The position numbers and the translations under genes were made by a program. DNA of 64,000 nt. Source: Myxococcales bacterium (GTDB taxonomy: Bacteria > Myxococcota > UBA796 > SXON01). Positions 57,684 to 64,000 of the stretch are shown here, piece by piece. The stretch is from the NCBI GenBank assembly GCA_009692585.1, contig SHYX01000013.1, forward strand, positions 1 to 64,000. The letters run 5' to 3'. How positions within the stretch are numbered: position 1 is the first letter of the stretch; the number at the start of each line of letters is the position of its first letter. Under the pieces are notes generated by a model that searched no databases, was not told the origin of the DNA, and saw only the letters and a list, made by a program, of their open reading frames with translations.

Positions 57684-58070
57684 ATGCCCGAACCCACGCC
57701 TTCGGCGCGTACCCAACTCGCCGGCAAGATCCTGAGCGGGCTGCCCGCGCTGCTGCTGCTGGCCAGCGGCGGCGCAAAAGTGGTCGGCGTGGTGGCGGTG
57801 AAGGAACAGCTCGCCACCTTCGGATTCGCACCGGGGCTGCCCCCGGTCATCGGGGCGATCGAGATCGGCTGCGCGATCCTCTATCTGGTGCCCCAGACCG
57901 CGGTCCTCGGCGCCATCCTCCTCACCGGCTACCTGGGGGGTGCCGTCGCGACTCATGTGCGCGTGGGCGATGGGCAATTCGCTCCCCCGATCATCCTCGG
58001 CGCCCTGGTCTGGTCTGGGCTCGCATTGCGCGATCGGCGCCTGAGGGAACTGCTGCCCCTGCGAAAGTGA
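57684..58070 (+). CDS. DoxX-like small membrane protein
   Basis: 128 residues with four predicted helices: ILSGLPALLLLASGGAKVVG, LPPVIGAIEIGCAILYLVPQ, AVLGAILLTGYLGGAVATHV and APPIILGALVWSGLALRD. The order and the TGYLGGAVATHVRVGD segment are typical of DoxX-like family proteins, whose role is unclear (some act in thiosulfate or redox processes). ATG at 57684 with GGAGG six bases upstream. Ends convergent with ddl, 10 bases apart. Confidence 0.72.
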   Translation: MPEPTPSARTQLAGKILSGLPALLLLASGGAKVVGVVAVKEQLATFGFAPGLPPVIGAIEIGCAILYLVPQTAVLGAILLTGYLGGAVATHVRVGDGQFAPPIILGALVWSGLALRDRRLRELLPLRK

Positions 58071-58080
58071 GCACGAGCTG

Positions 58081-59040
58081 TCAGGTCGGCGGCGTCGGCC
58101 CGTGAGCGTCAAATTCCGGCACCCAGCACCGTGCCCCCCGCAAGAGTCGCTCGACCAGGTCTTCGAAGCTCAGGCCGACCTGGCCCGCGGCCATCGGTGA
58201 GAGCGAGGTCTCGGTCATGCCGGGGAGGGTGTTGATCTCCAGGAACCACGGCGTCCCCTGGGCGTCCACGATGAAATCCGCCCGGGCGACACCGGCCAGT
58301 CCCAGGCGTTCGTAGGCGATCTTCGCGTAACGCTGCGCGTCCGCGGCCACCGCATCGGGAATCGGCGCCGGCACCAGATACCGGGTTCTCCCCTTCTGAT
58401 ACTTCGCTTCGAAGTCGAAAAACTCGTTGAGGGGCTCGATCTTGACCACCGGGAGCGGGGTTCCCTCCAGCACGGCGACGGTGATCTCGTAGCCCGCGAC
58501 GAACTGCTCCAGCAGGACCTCCTCCGCGAAGTCCAGACAGTACAGGAGCCCCGCTTCGAGCTCGGCGGCGTCGTGGCACTTCCGGATGCCGAGCGTCGAG
58601 CCACCCTCCGGCGTCTTGACCATCACCGGGAACGCGACGCCGTCGGGGTAGTCCTCACCGCGTCGCCAGGTGCGATCGCTGGCCAGGGGCACCCCGGTCC
58701 CCGCGAGCATGCGCTTGGTCGCGATCTTGTCCATGGCGATCGCGCTGCCGCGGACGCCGCTCCCCGTGTAGGGAATGCCCATGACTTCAAGCAGCCCCTG
58801 GACACAGCCGTCCTCGCCGAGCGGGCCGTGCAGCGCCAACCAGGCGTGGGTGACGCGGAGGTCCACCAGGCGCGCCGGCAGGTCACGGCCAACGTCGATG
58901 TCGACGACATTCCAGCCCCGCGCCCGCAGCGCCTTGGACACCGCGGCGCCCGACTTCAGGGAAATGGGGCGTTCGGGTGCGATTCCGCCGAGGAGCACCG
59001 CCACCGTCGCCGCCGCCTTGTCCAGAGTCTTGGTCGTCAT
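58081..59040 (-). CDS. ddl: D-alanine--D-alanine ligase
   Basis: About 319 residues from the ATG at 59040, with GGAGG about five bases upstream; two GTG codons just before it are less likely. ATP-grasp enzyme that makes D-Ala-D-Ala for peptidoglycan. Motifs: VLLGGIAPERPISLKSGAAV, HGPLGEDGCVQGLLE, GVRGSAIAMDKIATKRML, VKTPEGGSTLGIRKC (ATP loop), and the C-terminal WFLEINTLPGMTETSLSPMA with the Mg-binding Glu and Asn. Its start overlaps the murB-like gene (TGATG). Last gene of the cell-wall cluster; ftsQ, ftsA and ftsZ do not follow. Confidence 0.93.
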   Translation of the reverse strand: MTTKTLDKAAATVAVLLGGIAPERPISLKSGAAVSKALRARGWNVVDIDVGRDLPARLVDLRVTHAWLALHGPLGEDGCVQGLLEVMGIPYTGSGVRGSAIAMDKIATKRMLAGTGVPLASDRTWRRGEDYPDGVAFPVMVKTPEGGSTLGIRKCHDAAELEAGLLYCLDFAEEVLLEQFVAGYEITVAVLEGTPLPVVKIEPLNEFFDFEAKYQKGRTRYLVPAPIPDAVAADAQRYAKIAYERLGLAGVARADFIVDAQGTPWFLEINTLPGMTETSLSPMAAGQVGLSFEDLVERLLRGARCWVPEFDAHGPTPPT

Positions 59041-59804
59041 CACCACCTCCCGCCCCGCCCGGGGGCCACCAATCGTTCGGAAAGCTCGACGCCCGTCGTG
59101 ACGCGCACGCGTTCGAGCACGGCTTGGAGCAGCAGCCGTAGCTGTTTCGGGGTGGCCTCGCCGCGATTGACGAGCACCGCCGGATCATCGTCTGCCAGCG
59201 CCGCATCGTACAGCCGCAGGGACGGCAACTGGGCGCGTGCCAGCGTCGCGCGAAGGGCCACGCGTTTTCCGGGCTCCAGAAACGCCGTCCCCGCCCGGTG
59301 CGGCTTGAGGACCACCCGGGTGTCGAGGGTCGCGCCCAGGATCATCGCCCGCGGCTCCGAAACATAGGCGCCGTCGACATCCTCGATCGCGCGGCCCTTG
59401 AACCGACGCACGCCGAGGACCGCCGGCACCAGCCACCCCTCGTCGATCGCATCGCCCACACACCCGCCCGCCGCCGCCAGCGCTGGCCACGCCGCCACGC
59501 TCGCCAGCCGCGCCAGCGGAACGGCGGCCCCCGCGAACCAATGGGCACCTCGGCGCTCCATCCCCTCGAAACCCGCCCCCAACCGAAGGGCCACCCCAGA
59601 CACCCCCCCTTCGGGCGGTAGCGCGTCGTGGAAGGGCGGCACCAGCCGGATCGCGAGGCGCTCGGCCCGTGCGGCACGAATGGTCGCGACAAGCTGGGGC
59701 TCGTCCGCCACCTCCACCCAGCGCTCAAAGGTGCCCGGAGAGGCCCGTAACGGCAGGTGCCGCGCGATGGGCTCCTCCTCCCGAACGAGCGCCGCGGCGT
59801 TCAT
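59040..59804 (-). CDS. Divergent MurB-like protein
   Basis: 254 residues at the place where murB stands in many dcw clusters, between murC and ddl. Weak MurB-type layout: LPLRASPGTFERWVEVADEP at the start, RLGAGFEGMERRGAHWFAGA, AAWPALAAAGGCVGDAIDEG (position of the MurB G-x-P-G-x-V-G-G region) and KPHRAGTAFLEPGKRVALRA. The FAD-binding GSN is replaced (LVPPFHDALPP), and the catalytic Ser/Arg motif (YRxS) is not visible. UDP-N-acetylenolpyruvoylglucosamine reductase activity is therefore doubtful. ATGA overlap with murC, TGATG overlap with ddl. MurB origin is inferred mainly from position. Confidence 0.55.
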   Translation of the reverse strand: MNAAALVREEEPIARHLPLRASPGTFERWVEVADEPQLVATIRAARAERLAIRLVPPFHDALPPEGGVSGVALRLGAGFEGMERRGAHWFAGAAVPLARLASVAAWPALAAAGGCVGDAIDEGWLVPAVLGVRRFKGRAIEDVDGAYVSEPRAMILGATLDTRVVLKPHRAGTAFLEPGKRVALRATLARAQLPSLRLYDAALADDDPAVLVNRGEATPKQLRLLLQAVLERVRVTTGVELSERLVAPGRGGRW

Positions 59805-61174
59805 TGCAGCCGGGCGGCGAGAAGGCCACAGGCGCGGTTGACGTCACCGGCGCCGAGGGTGATGACCAGGTCGCCGGGGCGCACCATCGCGACCAGGGCC
59901 TCGACTGCGTCGTCCACCGAGCCCACCGCCTGGACGCCGCGGTGCCCACGCTCCGACAGGCCGTGGACGAGCGCCGCCTGCGACGCCCCTTCGATGGGCG
60001 CCTCGCCGGCGGCGTACACCGGCAGCACCAGCACCACCGACGCGCTGTTGAAGCACTGGCAGAAGTCCTCCATCAGCGAGGCCACGCGGCTGTAGCGGTG
60101 GGGTTGGAACACCGCGATGATACGACGATCGTCGTAGCCTTCGGCCGCCGCGGACAGCGTCGCGTGGATCTCGACCGGGTGATGGGCGTAGTCGTCCACG
60201 ATCACGACGCCGGCGACATCCGCCCGCTCACTGAACCGTCGGTCGACCCCACCAAATCCATGCAGCCCCTCCTGCACCTGTGCGAACGGGACGTCCAACT
60301 CCATCGCAACCGCGGCCGCGGCGAGCGCGTTGAGGACGTTGTGGCGACCGGGTTGATCGAGTTGGAGGTCGCCCAGCGCTTCGCCGTGGCGCCACACCCG
60401 GAACTGGAGTTGCCGACCGGATTGGCGCACGCGGTCGGCCCGGTAGTCCGCCTGCGCGGCCATCCCGTAGGTGAGGACACGCCGGCGCAGACGCGGAAGG
60501 ATGCGTTGGACGACGGGGTGATCCAGACAGACAGCCGAGAATCCGTAGAACGGCACCTTGTTGGCGAAGGTGACGAAGCCGTCGACGAGGCGCTCGAAGT
60601 CGCCCCAGTGCTCCATGTGCTCCGGATCGATGTTGGTGATGATCGCGACGGTGGGATCGAGTAGGAGAAAGCTCCCGTCGGACTCGTCCGCCTCGGCGAC
60701 GAGGTATTCGCCGGCCCCGAGCCGGGCGCTGGACCCGAAGGTGTCGAGCTTGCCCCCGATGACGACGGTCGGGTCGAACCCTGCGTTGTGCAACAACTTC
60801 GCCACCATCGACGTCGTGGTCGTCTTCCCGTGCGTTCCCGCCACGCCGACGCCGTACTTCATCCGCATCAGCTCGGCGAGCATCTCGGCGCGGGGGATGA
60901 CCGGCACCTTGGCGGCGACGGCGGCGACGAGCTCCGGGTTGTCGTCCCCGACCGCGGTCGACCGCACCACGACATCGGCGCCATCAACGTTTCCGGGGGC
61001 GTGCCCCAGGTGGATCACCCCGCCGAGGCCCCGCAGGCGCGCCACCACCGGACCCTCCTTGAGATCGCTGCCGGACACCGAAAACCCCATGTTCAACAGC
61101 ACCTCCGCGATGCCGGACATCCCCGAGCCCCCGATGCCGATGAAGTGGATGCGGCGGAACTTCCCCCGGAACAT
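59801..61174 (-). CDS. murC: UDP-N-acetylmuramate--L-alanine ligase
   Basis: 457 residues. It adds L-Ala to UDP-MurNAc. Motifs: HFIGIGGSGMSGIAEVLLNM, ATP loop VGVAGTHGKTTTTSMVAKLL, EADESDGSFLLLDP, TNIDPEHMEHWGDFERL, the ligase RRFSERADVAGVVIVDDYAH plus HPVEIHATL, and FQPHRYSR. Start at the ATG at 61174, overlapping ftsW (TGATG). The length is normal for the family. Second gene of the cluster; murG, which usually lies between ftsW and murC, is missing here. Confidence 0.95.
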   Translation of the reverse strand: MFRGKFRRIHFIGIGGSGMSGIAEVLLNMGFSVSGSDLKEGPVVARLRGLGGVIHLGHAPGNVDGADVVVRSTAVGDDNPELVAAVAAKVPVIPRAEMLAELMRMKYGVGVAGTHGKTTTTSMVAKLLHNAGFDPTVVIGGKLDTFGSSARLGAGEYLVAEADESDGSFLLLDPTVAIITNIDPEHMEHWGDFERLVDGFVTFANKVPFYGFSAVCLDHPVVQRILPRLRRRVLTYGMAAQADYRADRVRQSGRQLQFRVWRHGEALGDLQLDQPGRHNVLNALAAAAVAMELDVPFAQVQEGLHGFGGVDRRFSERADVAGVVIVDDYAHHPVEIHATLSAAAEGYDDRRIIAVFQPHRYSRVASLMEDFCQCFNSASVVLVLPVYAAGEAPIEGASQAALVHGLSERGHRGVQAVGSVDDAVEALVAMVRPGDLVITLGAGDVNRACGLLAARLQ

Positions 61175-62382
61175 CACGCGAACACCGGGCCGCTGGCCTT
61201 CCGGGGCACGGTCTCCGCACGCGCCTCGGCCGAGACGCTCAAGAGGATGCCCACCGCCGCGATGTTCATCATCATCGCGCTGGCACCGTAGCTGAGGAAC
61301 GGCAGCACCAGGCCCTTGTTGGGGACCACCGAGAGCACGACGCCGAGGTTGAGGACGGCCTGACCGACGATCATCACGGTGAAGGTCGAAGCAAGAAGGC
61401 TGCCAAACAGGTCGGGGGCGCGGCGGGCGATCGAAAAGCCCCTCCACGCCAACGCGATGTAGAGCGCGCTGAGCAAGACGAAGCCAGCCAGACCCAGTTC
61501 CTCACCCAACACCGCGGCGATGAAGTCGTTGTAGGGCTCCGGCAGATAGAGTAGCTTTGCCGAGCTCTCTCCGAGGCCGCGACCGGACAGGCCGCCGTGG
61601 TGGAGCGCCAGGAGCGACTGGCACACCTGGTACCCATCCCCGCCGCAATCCGCGAACGGATCCAGGAACGACAACAAACGCGCGCGGCGGTAGGGCTCCG
61701 CGATCATGATCGCGGCAAGCACCAGGGCGAGCGACGAGAACACGCCGACGATCCAACGTTTCCGCAGCCCGGCGAAGAACAGCATCGTCGCGCAGAGCAA
61801 GCCGGTGATCGCCGTCGAACCGAAATCCGGCTGGAGAATCACGAAGACCAGCGGGAAGAGGATGACCACCCCGGCGGGGATCAGCACGTTGGGAAAATCA
61901 TGGATGTTGGCGCGATGCTTGTGAAGCCACGTCGCGAGCCCGATCAGCAGCGAGACCTTGAGCAGCTCAGCGGGTTGAAAGTGGAAGCCGCCGACGCCGA
62001 ACCAGCGCTGGGCGCCGTTGGCGGCGTGCCCGAGGCCGGGAATCCACACCGCGCACAAGAACGCGATCGACATGATGTAGAGCGCCGGCGCGAGCTTCCG
62101 TAGCTTCCGGTAGGGCGTGACCATCGCCGCACCGCCGAGCGCGGCGCCCATCGCGATGGCGATCACCTGCCGCACCACGAAGTGGTACCCGTCGCGCGTG
62201 GTGTCCTGGGCGACGAACGCACTCGCCGACCACACCATCATCAGTCCGAACGCCAACAACGCGAGCGTGATGAGCAGCAGATTGGTGTCGTAGCGCCGGG
62301 CGGAGGGAAGCGCCGGGGTCGCGGGGGAGGACGCGGGGGAGGACGCGGGGGTGAGGGGCATGGCGGGTCCGGGCGGGAGCAT
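61174..62382 (-). CDS. ftsW: Lipid II polymerase of the SEDS family, FtsW
   Basis: 402 residues, about ten helices. N-terminal Pro/Ala/Ser leader (1-28), then YDTNLLLITLALLAFGLMMV and SASAFVAQDTTRDGYHFVVR. SEDS signatures: GGFHFQPAELLKVSLLIGLA, ILQPDFGSTAITGLLCATML, GLSGRGLGESSAKLLYLPEP, NDFIAAVLGEELGLAGFVLL and LPFLSYGASAMMMNIAAVG. It polymerises glycan strands at the division septum with a class b PBP. Start at 62382 (an in-frame ATG at 62361 is possible). Located first in a four-gene dcw cluster, so the FtsW rather than RodA assignment rests on context. Confidence 0.9.
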   Translation of the reverse strand: MLPPGPAMPLTPASSPASSPATPALPSARRYDTNLLLITLALLAFGLMMVWSASAFVAQDTTRDGYHFVVRQVIAIAMGAALGGAAMVTPYRKLRKLAPALYIMSIAFLCAVWIPGLGHAANGAQRWFGVGGFHFQPAELLKVSLLIGLATWLHKHRANIHDFPNVLIPAGVVILFPLVFVILQPDFGSTAITGLLCATMLFFAGLRKRWIVGVFSSLALVLAAIMIAEPYRRARLLSFLDPFADCGGDGYQVCQSLLALHHGGLSGRGLGESSAKLLYLPEPYNDFIAAVLGEELGLAGFVLLSALYIALAWRGFSIARRAPDLFGSLLASTFTVMIVGQAVLNLGVVLSVVPNKGLVLPFLSYGASAMMMNIAAVGILLSVSAEARAETVPRKASGPVFA

Positions 62383-62402
62383 CTTGACGGGTCAAGAGTA
62401 TA
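62383..62402 (-). promoter_or_regulatory. Candidate ftsW promoter -10 box with palindrome
   Basis: On the minus strand TATACT (62402-62397) is followed by the perfect palindrome CTTGAC-CC-GTCAAG (62396-62383), and the ftsW ATG begins immediately after. Transcription would start within the palindrome, giving an almost leaderless mRNA of roughly 8 untranslated bases. No clear -35 box is seen. Confidence 0.4.
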
Positions 62403-62657
62403 GCGCGTTCGCGCTCGGAATAGACGTATCCACCCCCCAATCACCATCCCCCGGGCCACCCCGGATCACGTGAGGCTGGGCATCGATGCTGCGTCGCGCC
62501 CGCATGGCGCAGCTTTCGATCGGGGTGAACAGGGTGGCGCTGACGTGGGCGCCCGGCGGCCGCCCCCACGCGGAAAGGCCCCGACCATCGCGCGTGGCGA
62601 TGGCCGAGGCCACCGGCTCCGCCGGGAGGGGCGGAGGGCATCGTGCGAGCGGAACCG
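62403..62657. other. Intergenic, no gene recognised
   Basis: 255 bases between the ftsW start region and the end of the unknown gene at 62658, both on the minus strand. I see no tRNA, no hairpin with a T-run and no credible reading frame; it contains GC-rich short inverted segments only. Confidence 0.4.
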
Positions 62658-63383
62658 CTACCCGTCGAGCGCGACGATGGACACCTCCGAGCAGAAGTTG
62701 TCGAGCGTATCGGCGTCCACGCTGCCCAGCGTGCCGCAGGCGAGTGCCAATCCCTCGCTGTCTTCCGCCCTGAGCAGCACCGGCACGGTCGAGGAGCAGG
62801 CGAGGCGCGTCTTGTCATCGTCCACCCAAGTGCCGAACGCCAGAGCCGCCTCGAAGCGCCTCTCGTCGTCATCGACCCGCACCTCGGAGAGGACGTGCCA
62901 TTCAGACTCGTCGCCACTGGCCACGATCGCACTCGCCCGCACCGCGGCGCCGTCGACGGTCACCGACAGCAACCAGTCGTCGCCGCTGCAGCCGCGCTCC
63001 CCGTCGATGACGGTGGTGGCGGTGGACGCGACCTCGTCCGGCGTGAACGCGCAGATCCGTTCCACCGCAACGCCGTCCACCGCCGCAGCGGCGCACCCCC
63101 GCGCGTCGATGTCGCCGAGGTCCACCGTGAGCGTGTCGGCACCCGTCAATGTGAGCACGCCCGTGATCGACGACTCCGACGTCACCACCCCGGACACCCC
63201 GAAGCTGCCGACGCCCCCCAGGCTGCCGCGGGCCCCGGCGGCCCAGGTGCTCACGACGACGCTGTCGGTGGCAACCGCATCGAACACCCCATCGAGGGAA
63301 CCCGCGTAGTCGCCGCTCGCGGCGCTGATCGCAAAGCTCTGCTGGAAGTCGATCGGCGCGCCATCGCGGTCGGCGTGGTTCAC
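62658..63383 (-). CDS. Unknown protein, probably secreted-type
   Basis: 241 residues from a GTG at 63383, without a signal peptide. The composition (Asp/Ser/Thr/Val rich, Ala-poor helices) and the paired cysteines (RGCAAAAVDG, RGCSGDDWLL, RLACSSTVP, ALACGTLGS, NFCSEV) resemble the mature parts of the neighbouring exported lipoproteins. The N-terminus may be truncated or mis-assigned. The opposite strand of the 5' end codes a sigma54-activator-like PPLRARREDIP segment, so the origin of this frame is uncertain. No domain recognised. Confidence 0.5.
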   Translation of the reverse strand: MNHADRDGAPIDFQQSFAISAASGDYAGSLDGVFDAVATDSVVVSTWAAGARGSLGGVGSFGVSGVVTSESSITGVLTLTGADTLTVDLGDIDARGCAAAAVDGVAVERICAFTPDEVASTATTVIDGERGCSGDDWLLSVTVDGAAVRASAIVASGDESEWHVLSEVRVDDDERRFEAALAFGTWVDDDKTRLACSSTVPVLLRAEDSEGLALACGTLGSVDADTLDNFCSEVSIVALDG

Positions 63384-63451
63384 ACCCCGCCCCTGCGGGC
63401 GCGGCGCGAGGACATCCCGGAGCGCGTGCGGTAGCGACTGGTGCGCGCACG

Positions 63452-63688
63452 GTGGGCCTTGCGCACCTCGATGCGGCCGCGCCCGCCTCCCGGGGGCAGG
63501 CTCCTGGCGGCGAGCCGCTGGAAGTCGCGAGTGGCGGCCTGCTGGAAGCCACCGAGCGTTTCCAGAGGCGCATGTTGCGTGATGCCCTCGCTGCGCACGG
63601 GGGCAGCGTCACCCGCGCCGCGGAGGACCTCGGCGTGAGCAAGCAATGGTTGCACCGGCTCATCTCGCGGTGGGGTGGCGCACCATAG
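63452..63688 (+). pseudogene. Fis-type helix-turn-helix fragment of an NtrC-like regulator
   Basis: 78 codons from a GTG at 63452. The C-terminal part FQRRMLRDALAAHGGSVTRA followed by AEDLGVSKQWLHRLI is a typical Fis-type HTH as found at the end of sigma54-dependent activators. Just upstream (about 63384-63425, another frame, stop at 63432) the plus strand reads TPPLRARREDIPERVR, very like the conserved PPLRERREDIP of the same AAA+ family. No Walker A, GAFTGA or VRELEN block is visible, so I read this as a decayed or rearranged regulator rather than an intact gene. A stand-alone small HTH protein remains possible. Confidence 0.5.
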
Positions 63689-63917
63689 TGCTCCTGCCCC
63701 CCGTCGCCGCGCCAGCGGCACCGCAAACACCACCGCCCAGGCTCCGGCCACCGCGGCCACCGCGTGACAACCGCCGACGATGACGGACAGCGCGCTACTC
63801 GTCGGAATCGGGCGGGAATTCGGCGCGGGCAACAGGGAAGTCGTGACTGGTTTCGGTGAGCGTCTCATATCAAATCAGGGCAGCATCGCCGCTTCGGGCA
63901 GCCGGGGGCACGTCGCT
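63689..63917. other. Intergenic, no gene recognised
   Basis: 229 bases between the HTH remnant and the minus-strand gene that enters from the right. Locally AT-richer around 63868-63880. No terminator hairpin with T-run was seen. Confidence 0.35.
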
Positions 63918-64000
63918 TCAAAACCGCGCAACGTTGGCGTCCATCCACTCCAACCGCGCGCGCACCCAGGCGTCGACCCGCTCGTACTCCTCCTCCGGCG
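63918..64000 (-). CDS. C-terminal end of a gene entering from the right (partial)
   Basis: The last 26 codons before a TGA at 63918-63920 read EEEYERVDAWVRARLEWMD then ANVARF. The periodic hydrophobic helix looks coding and is similar to the closing helix of CotH-kinase or related proteins (W-x3-R-x2-WM), but with this little sequence the family cannot be named. Confidence 0.4.
   Translation of the reverse strand, partial: PEEEYERVDAWVRARLEWMDANVARF

Noticed and set aside
62403..62657. Possible small RNA or tRNA after the cell-wall cluster promoter
   Set aside because: No cloverleaf, no conserved TTCGA-type loop and no terminator hairpin could be made out.
62643..63434. Plus-strand frame of 263 codons as a regulator gene
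   Set aside because: Only its last 15-20 codons look like a sigma54 activator; the rest lacks Walker and GAFTGA motifs and mirrors the minus-strand gene.

Overview
The window is high-GC, densely coded DNA that most resembles a member of the Myxococcota (former Deltaproteobacteria). The sequence reasons are many short-signal lipoproteins with Asp/Thr-rich spacers after the lipidated Cys, at least three C-termini of the MYXO-CTERM type (Cys motif, hydrophobic helix, Arg tail), DUF2330 and DUF2505 proteins, a MopE-like Asp/Asn/Cys motif, FG-GAP and lamin-tail domains, and a 14-gene nuo operon. I saw no tRNA, rRNA, CRISPR array, insertion sequence or prophage integrase. The identification is an inference from gene content.

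Layout. 1-3.1 kb (minus): a contractile-injection spike cassette with PAAR tip, zinc-ribbon methyltransferase and two gpV-type spike paralogues; the last carries a very long Gly/Ser tail that leaves the window. 3.2-3.9 kb: an unknown plus-strand gene that appears frameshifted. 3.9-6.4 kb (minus): an archaeal-type RNase HII gene followed by three lipoproteins, one a PHM-like type II copper monooxygenase with all six copper ligands. 6.4-20.2 kb (plus): nuoABCDEFGHIJKLMN, almost every junction overlapping. 20.3-27.7 kb (plus): five overlapping genes for large secreted lipoproteins. 27.7-34.3 kb: a GYF/SH3 membrane protein, a small flavodoxin-like protein and a 1682-residue tandem-fused UvrA.

34.3-44 kb: a lipoprotein gene broken at a G8 tract, a nitrilase-family hydrolase, a CAP-domain protein, a DUF2505 protein, a subtilase with FG-GAP repeats, an alpha/beta-hydrolase lipoprotein and RNase HI. 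44-48.6 kb (minus): a three-gene operon of CapA-like protein, MFS exporter and a glycosyltransferase fused to a radical SAM/SPASM domain, the most unusual architecture here. 48.6-50.8 kb (plus): DUF2330 protein and metallophosphatase. 50.8-54.3 kb (minus): Ig-like lipoprotein, rhomboid protease and AlkB-type monooxygenase. 54.3-58 kb: CehA-like metallohydrolase, lamin-tail lipoprotein, DoxX-like protein. 58-62.4 kb (minus): a compact division and cell wall cluster ftsW-murC-murB-like-ddl without murG. 62.6-64 kb: an unknown protein, a Fis-type HTH remnant of an NtrC-like regulator, and the end of a gene entering from the right.

Functionally the window joins core energy metabolism (complex I), peptidoglycan precursor synthesis and DNA/RNA repair (UvrA, RNase HI and HII) with a large set of exported proteins. 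Two genes each seem to lack one base, so the possibility of indel errors in the assembly should be kept in mind.
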